A DNA stretch of 64,000 nucleotides. It comes from Pseudomonas rhizoryzae. GTDB taxonomy: Bacteria; Pseudomonadota; Gammaproteobacteria; Pseudomonadales; Pseudomonadaceae. Positions 41,871 to 52,920 of this stretch are shown piece after piece. The DNA lies in assembly GCF_005250615.1 (NCBI RefSeq), contig NZ_SULM01000005.1:350812-414811 (forward strand). The letters run 5' to 3'. The position numbers and the translations under genes were made by a program. The notes beneath the pieces were generated by a model, which ran no database searches, was not told the DNA's origin, and worked only from the letters and a program-made list of their open reading frames with translations. How positions within the stretch are numbered: the stretch's first letter is position 1; every line of letters begins with the position of its first letter.

Positions 41871-42293
41871 ATGAAACGCCACGCTTATGCCCTCGCCGCA
41901 GCCGCTGCCTTGACCTGCAGCAGCTCCATTTTCGCCATGGATCAGGATGCCCTGCTCTTCGAACAGGCGACCATGAACGCCTTCAAGAGCTGTGCGAACA
42001 AGGCGGTCATCGCCGGCACCCGCATCGGCGATACGGCGCGTTTTTCCGATACCGACAGCTGCGTTGCCCAGGCGCTGGCACAGATCGAACCGGTCTATCA
42101 GAAAGCCCTGACATCGCTGCAGAACAACGGCGCGGCACGCCGTTGCCTGCAGACCTACTACAGCAACTGGCTGGCGCTGATAAAGTCGCTCCCCGAGCTG
42201 CAATCCAAGCCGCCGTCATCGGTACTGCTCACCGCCAACGGGGGCGAGCGCCGGCTAAACCAGTATTGGCAATTCGTGGTCAGCGCCCGCTAG
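41871..42293 (+). CDS. Secreted hypothetical protein
   Basis: This 140-residue precursor has a signal peptide (MKRHAYALAAAAALTCSSSI, cut near residue 22). The mature part contains three cysteines (FKSCANKAV, DSCVAQAL, ARRCLQTYY), so one disulfide is likely in the periplasm. It is helical. No family recognised. The in-frame start at 41829 would add a non-signal leader, so I prefer 41871. Confidence 0.65.
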   Translation: MKRHAYALAAAAALTCSSSIFAMDQDALLFEQATMNAFKSCANKAVIAGTRIGDTARFSDTDSCVAQALAQIEPVYQKALTSLQNNGAARRCLQTYYSNWLALIKSLPELQSKPPSSVLLTANGGERRLNQYWQFVVSAR

Positions 42294-42332
42294 CGACCAG
42301 GCGGGCGTGGCCCACGGCCACCTTTACCGCGC

Positions 42333-42932
42333 TCAACCGATGGCAACGTGCCGCGGTTGAGCAGTCACCCGATCCTGCCACGCACGGATCGCCGGAAAGT
42401 CATCCAGCACGAAGCCGCCCTCATGGGCCACGTGGGTATAGGCATAGAGCGCGATGTCCGCGATGGAATAGCGCTCACCCACCAGGAAGGGCGTGCGCTG
42501 CAACTGTTGCTCCATCACCCGCAAGCCCTTGTAGCCACGCACCAGGCAGACTTCATATTCCTCACGGCGCTCCGCAGGCATTCCCTGATAGAGCTTGATG
42601 AAGCGCGCCACCGCCACATAGGGCTCATGGCTGTATTGTTCGAAGAACTGCCACTGCAACACCTGGGTACGCAGGCGTGGTTCGGTCGGCAGGTAGTCGG
42701 TTCCCTCCGCGAGGAAATTGAGGATGGCGTTCGACTCCCAGAGGCAGGTGCCGTCTTCCAACTCCAGCACCGGGATCTTGCCGTTCGGATTCTTCGCCAG
42801 GAACGCCGCGGTCTGCGTCTCGCCCGCCAGGATGTCGACCTCGTGCCAGCGATAGTCCACACCCAGCAGGTGCAGCATCAGGCCGACCTTGTAGCAGTTG
42901 CCGGAACGGCGATCTCCATAGACCTGATACAT
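42333..42932 (-). CDS. Glutathione S-transferase family protein
   Basis: The 199-residue protein has a thioredoxin-like N-terminal domain with the GSH-contacting segments RRSGNCYKVGLMLHLLG, NGKIPVLELEDG and LWESNAILNFLAEG. A helical C-terminal domain follows with YSIADIALYAYTHVAHEGG, the N-capping box of GSTs. The substrate is unknown. ATG 42932 lies 1 bp after the aminotransferase stop, so the two are cotranscribed. Confidence 0.9.
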   Translation of the reverse strand: MYQVYGDRRSGNCYKVGLMLHLLGVDYRWHEVDILAGETQTAAFLAKNPNGKIPVLELEDGTCLWESNAILNFLAEGTDYLPTEPRLRTQVLQWQFFEQYSHEPYVAVARFIKLYQGMPAERREEYEVCLVRGYKGLRVMEQQLQRTPFLVGERYSIADIALYAYTHVAHEGGFVLDDFPAIRAWQDRVTAQPRHVAIG

Positions 42933-42933
42933 C

Positions 42934-44103
42934 TTACAACTCCTTGTCGGTGGGGGTGGCAAAGCGGATCACGGCGGCCAGGCGTGCCAGGCCGGTATCG
43001 AGACGCTCGGGCAGCACATGGCTGAAGTTGAGCCGCAGTAGACCGTGATGACTATCGGGATCGGCGAAGAAGGGTTCGCCCGGCATGAAGGCCACATCCT
43101 GCGCCAGGGCGGCGTCCAGCAGCGTACGGGTATCCAGCGGCCTGTTCAGGCGCAGCCAGAAGAACAGACCGCCCTGGGGTACCTGCCACTCGGCGAACTC
43201 GCTGAAATGCCGCGTCAGGGCGGCGGCGAAGCCATCGCGGCGCTCGCGATAGAAGGCGCGTATCTCGTCCAGGTGCTGGCGATAACGCTCGCTCCCCAGC
43301 CACTGCAACACCTGCCACTGGCTGATGCGGCAGGTATGCAGATCGGCCGCCTGCTTGAGGGCGCGCAGCGGCGGCAGCAACTCGGGCGAGGCGATCAGAT
43401 AGCCCACGCGCAGCCCCGGCAGCAGGGTCTTGGACAGCGTACCGGTATGGATCCAGGCGCTACGGCGCAACTGGGCGCACAGCGGCAGCGCCGGCGCGCC
43501 GTCGTAAGACAGTTCGCGATAGGGCTCGTCCTCGACCAGGGTCACGCCGAATTCATCCAGCAGCGCGGCCACGGCCGCGCGATTGGCGGCGCTGTAGCGC
43601 ACGCCGGAGGGATTCTGGAAGGTGGGAATCAGATAGGCGAAGGCCGGACGGCGCTGCTGCAGGCTGAGTCGCAGGGCGTCCAGGTCCAGTCCTTCCGGGG
43701 TCAGGCTGACGCTCAGGCAGTCCGCGCCGAAAAACTGGAAGCTCTGCAGGGCGGCCAGGTAAGTGGGGCCTTCCAGCAGCACCGGGGTGCCGACGTCGAG
43801 ATACAGCTTGGCGACCAGATCCAGCGCCTGCTGTGAGCCGGTGGTCACCAGCACCTGCTCCGCGGTGCAGTTCAGACCATAGGCCCGCGCCTGGGCGGCG
43901 ATGGCCTCGCGCAGGGCCGGTTCGCCCTCGCTCATGCCGTACTGGCCCAGGCTCGCTGGCAGGCCGCTCCAGTCCACTTCGGGCAGACAGCGCTCGGCCG
44001 GTAGGCCGCCAGCGAAAGACATGACCTCCGGGCGCTGCGCCGCGGCCAGGATGTCGCGAATCAGACTGCTCTTGAGTCGGGTCACCCGTTCGGAAAATGC
44101 CAT
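42934..44103 (-). CDS. PLP-dependent class I/II aminotransferase
   Basis: The 389-residue enzyme belongs to the LysN/2-aminoadipate-type branch of fold-type I aminotransferases. It shows MSFAGGLPAERCLPE near the N-terminus, YLIPTFQNPSGVRYS (PLP ring contacts), VEDEPYRELSYDG and the PLP lysine in GTLSKTLLPGLRVGYL. The substrate cannot be told from sequence. It is divergent from a MarR regulator and shares with it two identical operator-like palindromes, so it is probably that regulator's target. Confidence 0.88.
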   Translation of the reverse strand: MAFSERVTRLKSSLIRDILAAAQRPEVMSFAGGLPAERCLPEVDWSGLPASLGQYGMSEGEPALREAIAAQARAYGLNCTAEQVLVTTGSQQALDLVAKLYLDVGTPVLLEGPTYLAALQSFQFFGADCLSVSLTPEGLDLDALRLSLQQRRPAFAYLIPTFQNPSGVRYSAANRAAVAALLDEFGVTLVEDEPYRELSYDGAPALPLCAQLRRSAWIHTGTLSKTLLPGLRVGYLIASPELLPPLRALKQAADLHTCRISQWQVLQWLGSERYRQHLDEIRAFYRERRDGFAAALTRHFSEFAEWQVPQGGLFFWLRLNRPLDTRTLLDAALAQDVAFMPGEPFFADPDSHHGLLRLNFSHVLPERLDTGLARLAAVIRFATPTDKEL

Positions 44104-44135
44104 GTACCCTCCAGTGGCCCGTGGCCGGATAATGA

Positions 44136-44192
44136 GTCAAACTACTTGACCGACCCTAATCGACATCGGAAAGACAAGTCAATATGCTTGAC
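44136..44192. promoter_or_regulatory. Two MarR-type operators in the divergent promoter region
   Basis: GTCAA-N5-TTGAC occurs twice, at 44136-44150 and 44178-44192, with centres 42 bp (four helical turns) apart. The second covers the ATG of the marR-like gene at 44184. Confidence 0.7.
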
Positions 44193-44645
44193 CTAAATCA
44201 GACGGCGAATCAACGCGAGGTCATGGAAACCTTTTTCTTCGGTTACCAGGCCTTCACCGCCAAGGCCGACGACATGCTGGCCCGCCGCGGACTGAGCCGG
44301 GTGCACCAGCGCATCCTGTTCTTCATCGCGCGGGAACCGGGGCTGAGCAACAAAGCGCTGCTGGAGGTGCTCAATGTCACCAAGCAAGCCTTGAACATCC
44401 CCCTGCGCCAATTGCTGGAGATGCAATTGGTGACCATGGAGACCGACGCTGCCGACAAGCGCAAGCGCCGGCTGTCCTTGACCCGCGGCGGCGCAGCCCT
44501 GGAGCAGACGCTGAGGCGCGAACAGATGCGTCTGGTGCAGAGCGCCCTCGCCGTCGCCGGTCCGCAGGCCGCCGAAGGCTGGCTGGCCTTCAATCAGGCC
44601 CTGAGCGGCCGGCGGGACAGCGAAGTGGCGAGCCAGGACAGTTGA
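44184..44645 (+). CDS. MarR-family transcriptional regulator
   Basis: The 153-residue protein has a winged-helix domain (residues 40-105) with LSNKALLEVLNVTKQALNIP as the recognition region and a charged wing (DAADKRKRRLSLT). It probably represses itself and the divergent aminotransferase-GST pair through the GTCAA-N5-TTGAC sites, one of which overlaps its own start codon. An alternative start is the ATG at 44223. Confidence 0.85.
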   Translation: MLDLNQTANQREVMETFFFGYQAFTAKADDMLARRGLSRVHQRILFFIAREPGLSNKALLEVLNVTKQALNIPLRQLLEMQLVTMETDAADKRKRRLSLTRGGAALEQTLRREQMRLVQSALAVAGPQAAEGWLAFNQALSGRRDSEVASQDS

Positions 44646-44753
44646 ATTCGATTGCGCGACTTAGAAAAACTGTACCGATACATCACGCAGTCAGTGTATG
44701 GATACCCACTCACCATGCCTGACTAAGCTGGCGTAAAGCTCAGGGATGTCGCC

Positions 44754-45359
44754 ATGACCGTAGAACTGCTCACCGCCTTCGTGCTCTTCGCCTTCGTTTC
44801 TTCCGCCACGCCCGGCCCCAACAACATGATGCTGTTGGCCTCGGGGGTGAACTTCGGCTTTCGCCGCACCCTGCCGCACATGTTCGGGATCAGCCTCGGC
44901 CACATGCTGCTGGTCATCTGTACCGGTCTCGGCCTGGGTCAGCTGTTCCTGCTCTATCCGCCGCTGCAGCTCGTCCTGCGGGTGATCGGTGGCGCCTATT
45001 TGCTCTACCTCGCCTGGAAACTGGCCACCGCCGCCGCGCCTTCGCCGCGTGACAGCGCCAGCGGCAAGCCCTTCGGTTTCTTCCAGGCTGCCGCCTTCCA
45101 GTGGGTGAACCCCAAGGCCTGGGTGATGGCACTCGGGGCGGTGACCGCCTATATTCCCGCCGAGAACTTCACCGCCAATCTGTTGCTGGTCGCGCTGCTG
45201 TTCGCCCTGATCAACCTGCCCAGCGTCAGTCTCTGGACGCTGTTCGGCATGGGGCTGCGGCGGCTGCTGAGCAGTCCCGCGCGGCTAAGGGTGTTCAACT
45301 GGAGCATGGCCCTGCTGCTGGTGCTGTCGCTCTACCCCATTCTCTTCGGACATCACTGA
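44754..45359 (+). CDS. LysE/RhtB-family amino-acid exporter
   Basis: This 201-residue membrane protein has the family signature FVSSATPGPNNMMLLASGVNFG near residues 14-36, the amphipathic HMFGISLGH loop and about six helices. These transporters export amino acids or derivatives. Length is normal. The benE-like gene starts 8 bp downstream. The adjacent MarR and aminotransferase genes hint at amino-acid metabolism, but the substrate is unknown. Confidence 0.9.
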   Translation: MTVELLTAFVLFAFVSSATPGPNNMMLLASGVNFGFRRTLPHMFGISLGHMLLVICTGLGLGQLFLLYPPLQLVLRVIGGAYLLYLAWKLATAAAPSPRDSASGKPFGFFQAAAFQWVNPKAWVMALGAVTAYIPAENFTANLLLVALLFALINLPSVSLWTLFGMGLRRLLSSPARLRVFNWSMALLLVLSLYPILFGHH

Positions 45360-45367
45360 GACCTGTC

Positions 45368-46555
45368 ATGGACGCTGCGCCCCGCCGGCTGACCCCGCTG
45401 GCCGATACCTCACCCGCCGCCGTGGTGGCAGGCTTCGTCGCCATGTTGGTGGGCTATACCAGTTCCCTGGTACTGATGTTCCAGGCCGGCCAGAACGCCG
45501 GCCTCAGCACCGGGCAGATTTCTTCCTGGATCTGGGCGCTGTCCATCGGCATGGCCTTGACCACCATAGGTCTCTCGCTGAAATACCGCACCCCCATCGT
45601 CATCGCCTGGTCGACGCCCGGCGCGGCGCTGCTGGTGACCAGCCTGCCCTCGGTGCCCTACAGCGACGCCATCGGCGCCTTCATCGTCTGCGCCGCCCTA
45701 CTCGCCCTCTGCGGCCTCACCGGCAGCGTCGATCGCCTGCTGCGCCGGGTACCGCCGGCGCTGGCCGCGGCCCTGCTCGCGGGCATCCTGTTTCGCATCG
45801 GCGTCGAGATCTGCGTCGCCGCCCAACACCGGACGACCCTGGTACTGGGCATGGCCCTGGCCTACCTGGTGGCCAAGCGGCTGCTGCCGCGCTATTGCGT
45901 GCTGATCGCCCTGATCGCCGGCTTACTGTTGGCCGCCCTAGCGGGATTGCTCGACTTCCACCAGCTACGGCTGGAGCTGGCGGTACCGGTCTGGACGAGC
46001 CCGACGTTCTCCCTGGCCGCCACCATCGGTATCGCCATCCCCCTGTTCGTGGTGGCCATGGCCTCGCAGAACATGCCGGGTATCGCCGTCTTGCGCACGG
46101 ATGGCTACTCGGTTCCGGCCTCGCCGCTGATCGCCACCACGGGACTCGCTTCCCTATTCCTGGCCCCCTTCGGCTCCCACGGCATCAACCTGGCGGCCAT
46201 CAGTGCGGCGATCTGCACCGGTCCCCAGGCCCATGAAGAGGCGAGCAAACGCTACACGGCGGCGGTCTGGTGCGGCCTCTTCTACGGCATCGCCGGGCTA
46301 TTCGGCGCCACCCTGGCCGCCCTGTTCACCGCCTTGCCGAGCGAGCTGGTGATCTCGGTCGCCGCCTTGGCGCTATTGGGCTCGATCATGAACGGTCTGC
46401 ACGGCGCCCTGGCCGAGCCCGGCCAGCGTGAACCGGCGCTGATCACCTTCCTGGTGACCGCCTCCGGGCTGACCCTGCTGGGTATCGGCTCCGCCTTCTG
46501 GGGGTTGGTGGCCGGTGTTGTGGCCAGCTTGATCCTGACCGCCCGCCGCCGTTAG
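45368..46555 (+). CDS. BenE-family benzoate/proton symporter-like protein
   Basis: The 395-residue protein has about twelve hydrophobic helices and the BenE pattern: GYTSSLVLMFQAGQNAGLS near the N-terminus, VIAWSTPGAALLVTS, VAMASQNMPGIAVLRTDGY and FGSHGINLAAISAAICTG. BenE proteins import benzoate with protons; no benzoate catabolic genes are nearby, so the substrate may differ. It starts 8 bp after the LysE-type gene. Confidence 0.88.
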   Translation: MDAAPRRLTPLADTSPAAVVAGFVAMLVGYTSSLVLMFQAGQNAGLSTGQISSWIWALSIGMALTTIGLSLKYRTPIVIAWSTPGAALLVTSLPSVPYSDAIGAFIVCAALLALCGLTGSVDRLLRRVPPALAAALLAGILFRIGVEICVAAQHRTTLVLGMALAYLVAKRLLPRYCVLIALIAGLLLAALAGLLDFHQLRLELAVPVWTSPTFSLAATIGIAIPLFVVAMASQNMPGIAVLRTDGYSVPASPLIATTGLASLFLAPFGSHGINLAAISAAICTGPQAHEEASKRYTAAVWCGLFYGIAGLFGATLAALFTALPSELVISVAALALLGSIMNGLHGALAEPGQREPALITFLVTASGLTLLGIGSAFWGLVAGVVASLILTARRR

Positions 46556-46611
46556 GAAACGTCTGGGCTCCTGGCCGGTCGGAACTGGATCGTTCCCCAC
46601 AGGAGACCACC

Positions 46612-47613
46612 ATGTCCCGTACCAATCGCCAGTTCCTGCTCGCCAAGCGCCCGTCCGGCGAACCCACCGCCGAGACCTTCGAGCGCGTCGAGCGGCCGGT
46701 CGGCGAGCCCGGCGCCGGCCAGGTGCTTATCAAGAATCTCTACCTGTCCCTCGACCCGGCCATGCGTGGCTGGATGAACGAAGGCAAGTCCTACATCAAG
46801 CCCATCGGCCTCGGCGAGGTCATCCGCGCCCTGGGCGTGGGCGAGGTGATCGCCTCCAACCACCCGGATTTCCAGCCGGGGGATACCGTCAACGGCATGC
46901 TCGGCATCCAGGACTACTACCTGGGCGAACCCCAGGGCTGCTACAAAGTGGATCCCAGCAAAGCCAGCCTGCCGCAGTATCTATCCGTGCTGGGCATGAC
47001 CGGCCTGACCGCCTACTTCGGCCTGCTCGAGGTGGGCCAACCCAAGGCCGGCGAAACCCTGGTGGTATCCGGCGCGGCCGGCGCCGTGGGCAGCATGGTC
47101 GGCCAGATCGGCAAGCTGCAGGCCTGCCACGTGGTGGGCATCGCCGGTGGCGCGGAGAAATGCCGCTACCTGATCGAGGAGCTGGGCTTCGACGCCGCCA
47201 TCGACTACAAGGCCGAACCCGACCTCGCGGCCGCCCTGCGCCGGGAATGCCCGAACGGTATCGACGTCTACTTCGACAACGTCGGCGGCCCAACCCTGGA
47301 CGCCGTCCTGGCGCAGATCAACTTCCGCGCCCGCGTGGTGCTCTGCGGCGCCATCAGTCAGTACAACAGCGACAAGGTGCAAGGGCCGCAGAACTATCTG
47401 GCCCTGCTCAGCAACCGTGCGCGCATGGAAGGCTTCATCGTGCTGGATCACGCCGCGCGCTACGCCGAAGGCCAGCGGCAACTGGCGATCTGGCTGGCGG
47501 ATGGTCAGCTCAAGTCCCGTGAGCACGTGGTGGAAGGCCTGGATACCTTTCCGCAAACGCTGATGAAACTGTTCTCCGGGGAAAACTTCGGCAAGCTGGT
47601 GCTCAAGGTCTAG
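46612..47613 (+). CDS. NADP-dependent oxidoreductase (MDR family, CurA/YncB-like)
   Basis: This 333-residue zinc-free medium-chain reductase has LYLSLDPAMRGWMNEGKSY near the N-terminus, the dinucleotide-binding GAAGAVGSMVGQIGKL (residues 160-175) and IDVYFDNVGGPTLDAVL, which are typical of leukotriene-B4/2-alkenal reductases. It should reduce carbon-carbon double bonds of enones using NADPH. GGAG precedes ATG 46612. Monocistronic by spacing. Confidence 0.92.
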   Translation: MSRTNRQFLLAKRPSGEPTAETFERVERPVGEPGAGQVLIKNLYLSLDPAMRGWMNEGKSYIKPIGLGEVIRALGVGEVIASNHPDFQPGDTVNGMLGIQDYYLGEPQGCYKVDPSKASLPQYLSVLGMTGLTAYFGLLEVGQPKAGETLVVSGAAGAVGSMVGQIGKLQACHVVGIAGGAEKCRYLIEELGFDAAIDYKAEPDLAAALRRECPNGIDVYFDNVGGPTLDAVLAQINFRARVVLCGAISQYNSDKVQGPQNYLALLSNRARMEGFIVLDHAARYAEGQRQLAIWLADGQLKSREHVVEGLDTFPQTLMKLFSGENFGKLVLKV

Positions 47614-47788
47614 CGAAGCGGCGGAAAGTCGTCGCGGGCCGGCAAGGAATTTCCGCCTGCCCGCGGCGTCTGCGTCAACTATCCACCGGCCATTGGCCAT
47701 CATCTGTATAAGTCATTGATTAATAAGCAATATAAAATCTGGCACATTTCTCGCTAGATGGGGACTATCCGCCAAGGAGAACACCGGC

Positions 47789-48712
47789 ATGGTCCCGCCC
47801 TCATCCAACACCTTCGACCTCGATCACGCTCGCCAGCAACGTAACGCGGGCCAGGCTCCTTTCACCCGCGAAAGCGATCCGGAAGTGCTTGGCGCCCTGC
47901 GCCACCGCCTGACAGCCATCCTGCAGTCGTCACTGGATCTGGAGCGCGTGCTGCAGCTTTTCCAGCAGGAGGTCAGTGCTTTGGTAGACCTGCCGGGTCT
48001 CGCCTATCGCAATCGGCGCGAAGATATAGAGATCGGCCTCGGGCAGGACGCGGGGCATCAGGTGCACTATCACCTGAGCCACAGCGATATCCGCCTGGGT
48101 GATCTGACCCTCTACCGTGATCGGCGCTTTCAGGAAAACGAACTCACGGCGCTGGAATTTTTGCTGGGCAGCCTGATGTTCCCGTTGCGCAATGCGCTGC
48201 TCTATCGCGAGGCGCTCAACAATGCCCTGCGCGACGCCCTGACCGGGGTGGGCAACCGCAATGCCCTGGACCGGGCACTGACACGCGAGCTGGAACTGGC
48301 CCGCCGCACCCAGCAACCGTTATCGCTGCTGATGCTGGACCTGGATCATTTCAAACGCATCAACGATCGCTTCGGCCACAGCGTAGGCGACGACGTGCTG
48401 CGGCAGACCGCCCGCACCATCGGCGACTGCCTGAGAAGCATGGACATGGTGTTCCGCTTTGGCGGTGAAGAATTCTGTGTTCTGCTGTCGGCCACCTCCC
48501 ACGAGGCGGCCCACACGGTAGCCGAACGCCTGAGAAAGGCCGTCGAGGCCCAGGCCAGCACCGAGGGTGCCATCCCGCTGTCGGTCACCCTGAGCATTGG
48601 CCTGGCGACCCTGCGCGACGTGGAATCGCCACGCTGCCTGTTGCAGCGCGCGGATCGCGCCCTGTATCAGGCCAAGGCCGGCGGCCGCAATCGTCTCTCC
48701 AGCCTGGCCTGA
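47789..48712 (+). CDS. Diguanylate cyclase (GGDEF domain, GGEEF type)
   Basis: This 307-residue soluble protein has an N-terminal sensor-like region (residues 30-140, GAF-like) and a GGDEF domain (150-305). Its active site is RFGGEEFCVLL, preceded by an RxxD inhibitory site (RSMDMVF), and the domain includes DALTGVGNRNALD and LDLDHFKRINDRFGH. It should make cyclic di-GMP. An AT-rich 60-bp stretch upstream probably holds its promoter. Confidence 0.9.
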   Translation: MVPPSSNTFDLDHARQQRNAGQAPFTRESDPEVLGALRHRLTAILQSSLDLERVLQLFQQEVSALVDLPGLAYRNRREDIEIGLGQDAGHQVHYHLSHSDIRLGDLTLYRDRRFQENELTALEFLLGSLMFPLRNALLYREALNNALRDALTGVGNRNALDRALTRELELARRTQQPLSLLMLDLDHFKRINDRFGHSVGDDVLRQTARTIGDCLRSMDMVFRFGGEEFCVLLSATSHEAAHTVAERLRKAVEAQASTEGAIPLSVTLSIGLATLRDVESPRCLLQRADRALYQAKAGGRNRLSSLA

Positions 48713-48747
48713 GTCGCCTGCAGGGCCGGCGACTCTCTTATCAGCCC

Positions 48748-49800
48748 CTAGCGGCGACCGCCCTTGCCGGTACCACCACCATTGGGCCCCCGCCGCGGCG
48801 CGATACCGGGCGACGTCCGGCCCTTGCTACCCGGTTTACGCCCGATTTCGCTGGGACGCTCGGCAACGGCCGAACCCTGGGTCCTGCCCGCTTTGGCGGT
48901 CTTGTTGCGCGAACCGCGCCCGGCATCGATGGGGCGAGCGGTTTTGCGCTGCTGGCGCTCCAGCTTTTCCTTGGTCTTGCCACCCATGGCCGGCAGGGCT
49001 ACCGGCGGCAAGCCCACCTCGGCGGCGAGGATGTCCACTTCCGACTGGGTCATTTCACGCCAGCGTCCAACCGGCAGATCGCTGGTCATGAACACCGGAC
49101 CGAAGCGCACGCGCTTCAAGCGGCTCACCAGCAGTCCCTGGGACTCCCACAACCGACGCACTTCGCGATTGCGGCCTTCCATCACCACGCAATGGAACCA
49201 GTGGTTGAAGCCATCACCTTCCGGCACCTGCTGGACATCGGTGAAGCGGGCCGGGCCGTCTTCGAGGATCACCCCGTTCTTCAGCCGCAGCAGCATCTCT
49301 TCGGTGACCTCGCCGCGGACCCGTACCGCGTACTCGCGGTCCATCTGGTAGGACGGATGCATCAGCCGATTGGCCAGTTCGCCATCGGTGGTGAACAGCA
49401 GCAGGCCAGTGGTGTTGATGTCCAGGCGACCGACGTTGATCCAGCGGCCCTGCTTGGGCTTGGGCAGCCGGTCGAATACCGTCGGACGACCCTCGGGATC
49501 GTCGCGGGTGCAGATTTCGCCCTCGGGCTTGTTGTAGATCAGCACGCGACGCACGACTTCCTCGGCCTGGTCACGCTTGAGCAGGCGGCCGTCGACCGCG
49601 ATGGCATCGTTAGGCATCACCCGCAAGCCGAGGGTGGCGACCACCCCATTGACCTTGATGCGGCCTTCACCGATCCAGGCTTCGACGTCGCGGCGCGAGC
49701 CAACGCCCAGGCGTGACAGGACCTTCTGCAGCTTTTCACCCGCAGGCGCCGGGGCGATTTCGTCGAGGGATTCTTTATCGGGGTTTCTATCGAGGGTCAT
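48748..49800 (-). CDS. rluB: 23S rRNA pseudouridine synthase B
   Basis: The 350-residue enzyme modifies U2605 of 23S rRNA. It has an S4 RNA-binding domain ([19 protein letters not shown], residues 22-75) and a synthase domain with catalytic Asp127 in [12 protein letters not shown], plus [16 protein letters not shown]. The C-terminal 90 residues are a basic Gly/Arg/Lys-rich tail, as in long Pseudomonas RluB. Convergent with the diguanylate cyclase gene. Confidence 0.93.
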   Translation of the reverse strand: MTLDRNPDKESLDEIAPAPAGEKLQKVLSRLGVGSRRDVEAWIGEGRIKVNGVVATLGLRVMPNDAIAVDGRLLKRDQAEEVVRRVLIYNKPEGEICTRDDPEGRPTVFDRLPKPKQGRWINVGRLDINTTGLLLFTTDGELANRLMHPSYQMDREYAVRVRGEVTEEMLLRLKNGVILEDGPARFTDVQQVPEGDGFNHWFHCVVMEGRNREVRRLWESQGLLVSRLKRVRFGPVFMTSDLPVGRWREMTQSEVDILAAEVGLPPVALPAMGGKTKEKLERQQRKTARPIDAGRGSRNKTAKAGRTQGSAVAERPSEIGRKPGSKGRTSPGIAPRRGPNGGGTGKGGRR

Positions 49801-49851
49801 CTGGCACCTCCCGGTGTAGTGGACGACAGAGGCGCCACGGAATGGGCGCCA

Positions 49852-49884
49852 GGAAAAAGACAGGGGCGCATGATAGCGCCCCTG
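49852..49884 (-). terminator. Terminator of the zwf-pgl-eda operon
   Basis: On the minus strand CAGGGGCGC pairs with GCGCCCCTG around TATCAT and is followed by TCTTTTTCC. It lies 47 bp after the eda stop. Confidence 0.8.
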
Positions 49885-49930
49885 GCTCCGTCAGCCTAGC
49901 TGGACTGGCGGGTGACGCAAGGCCGCAGGC

Positions 49931-50575
49931 TCACGCCAGGGCGGCCAGGGCTTCACGGCAGAGTTGCTCGACGCGGCTCCAGTCCTTGGCCTTCACCACG
50001 TCGTTCGGCAGCATCCAGCTACCGCCCACGCAGAGCAGGTTGGGCTGCTGGAAGTAGTTCTTCACGTTGCCCGGATTGACCCCGCCCGTGGGGCAGAACT
50101 TGAGCTCGGCGAAGGGGCCGGCAAAGGCCTTGAGCGCATCCACACCACCGTAGACGTTGGCGGGGAACAGCTTGAAGCGACGGTAGCCCAGGCGGTAGGC
50201 CTGCATGATCTCCGACGGCGTGGCGATCCCCGGCAGCAGCGGTATGGGCGCGGACACCCCGGCTTGGAGGATTTCCTCGGTAGTACCCGGCGTGACGATG
50301 AACTGCGCACCCGCCTCGACGGCGGCGTCGAACATCCGCACGTCCAGCACGGTGCCGACACCGACGTCCAGATTCGGGCGTTCCTTGCGCAGCAACCGTA
50401 CCGCATCCAGCCCATGGGCCGATCTCAGGGTGATCTCCAGCGCAGTGAGACCGCCAGCCGCCATGGCATCGGCGAACGGCAACACATCGGCCGGGTCGTT
50501 GATCACGATCACCGGCAGAATCCGGGCACGGGCGCACAGGGCATCTAGGGTCGCGATCTTGTTCTGCATATCCAC
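49931..50575 (-). CDS. eda: KDPG aldolase (Entner-Doudoroff)
   Basis: The 214-residue enzyme splits 2-keto-3-deoxy-6-phosphogluconate into pyruvate and glyceraldehyde 3-phosphate. The catalytic Glu47 is in ALEITLRS and the Schiff-base Lys135 in RRFKLFPAN; CPTGGVNPGN is the phosphate-binding part. It is the last gene of the zwf-pgl-eda operon, 14 bp after pgl, followed by a strong terminator. Confidence 0.96.
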   Translation of the reverse strand: MDMQNKIATLDALCARARILPVIVINDPADVLPFADAMAAGGLTALEITLRSAHGLDAVRLLRKERPNLDVGVGTVLDVRMFDAAVEAGAQFIVTPGTTEEILQAGVSAPIPLLPGIATPSEIMQAYRLGYRRFKLFPANVYGGVDALKAFAGPFAELKFCPTGGVNPGNVKNYFQQPNLLCVGGSWMLPNDVVKAKDWSRVEQLCREALAALA

Positions 50576-50589
50576 AAACTAACTCCTCG

Positions 50590-51286
50590 TCACGGGCACC
50601 AGTAGACGACCAGGGGTTCACGCAGGAACGCCTTGATCGGAGTGGCCAGCTCATCGCCCTCGGCCAGTGCGGTTTCCAGTACCTGACGCTTGCCCGCGCC
50701 CTGGATGGCGAGGATCTGCTGCCGCGCACGACTCAGGTAGGCGCGGCTCAAGGTAATACGGGTCTGGGGTGCGGAAGGCGCGATGCCCGGAAAACTCAGC
50801 CGCTCGCTGGCGGGATCCAGGGCTTCCTCCAACCCGGGGCTGCCGGGGAACAGCGAGGCGGTATGGGCGTCGTCGCCCATGCCCAGCACCAGCACATCGG
50901 GCGTACCCAGGGCATCGCGCAGGCGCGCCTCGGTCAGCGCCATGCCCGCTTCCGGCGTCGCCGCCGGGCTGTACAGATCGATGAAGCGCGCAGCCGCAGC
51001 AGCGCCCTGGAACAGGTGCTTGCGTAGCAGACCGGCATTGCTGTCGGGATCGTCGCTGGGCACCCAGCGCTCATCGGCCAGGGTCACCGTCACCTGGGTC
51101 CAATCCAGCTCGGCCTGGGCCAGGCGCTCCAGGAAGGGCACCGGGCTGCGTCCGCCGGACACGATCAGCAAGGCTTCGCCACGGTCAGCCAGGGCCTTGC
51201 GCAGCGCCGTGGTGACCGCCTCGGCCAGGGCCGCGGCATGGGCCTCGCGGTCGGGTAGTTCGTGCAGGGTCACGCCCTGCCCCAGG

Positions 51287-51300
<14 letters not shown>
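50590..51300 (-). CDS. pgl: 6-phosphogluconolactonase
   Basis: The 236-residue enzyme hydrolyses 6-phosphogluconolactone to 6-phosphogluconate. Typical segments are [28 protein letters not shown] near residues 70-80 and [18 protein letters not shown]. The start overlaps the zwf stop by 14 bases, so translation is probably coupled. Confidence 0.95.
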
Positions 51301-52756
<1,456 letters not shown>

Positions 52757-52920
52757 AAATATTCGTTCTTTTACTTAAAGTTTGAGATATTCCGGTCCCA
52801 TGATAGGGGAGCCGGGCCGATTCGCGTAGTCTTTATATTAAAAAATACGGCCCAGGGGTCAGCCCGGCCCAAACCTTTTATAGCCTTAGGATAGAGGCAC
52901 AACAACCATTAGGAGTTCTC
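52757..52920. promoter_or_regulatory. Divergent zwf-hexR promoter region
   Basis: 164 bp, AT-rich around 52,760-52,790 and 52,830-52,855. HexR is expected to bind here by family knowledge, but I could not locate a clear TTGT-N7/8-ACAA site. Confidence 0.45.

Noticed and set aside
52757..52920. HexR operator between zwf and hexR
   Set aside because: Expected from family knowledge, but no TTGT-N7/8-ACAA or similar palindrome could be read, so none is claimed.
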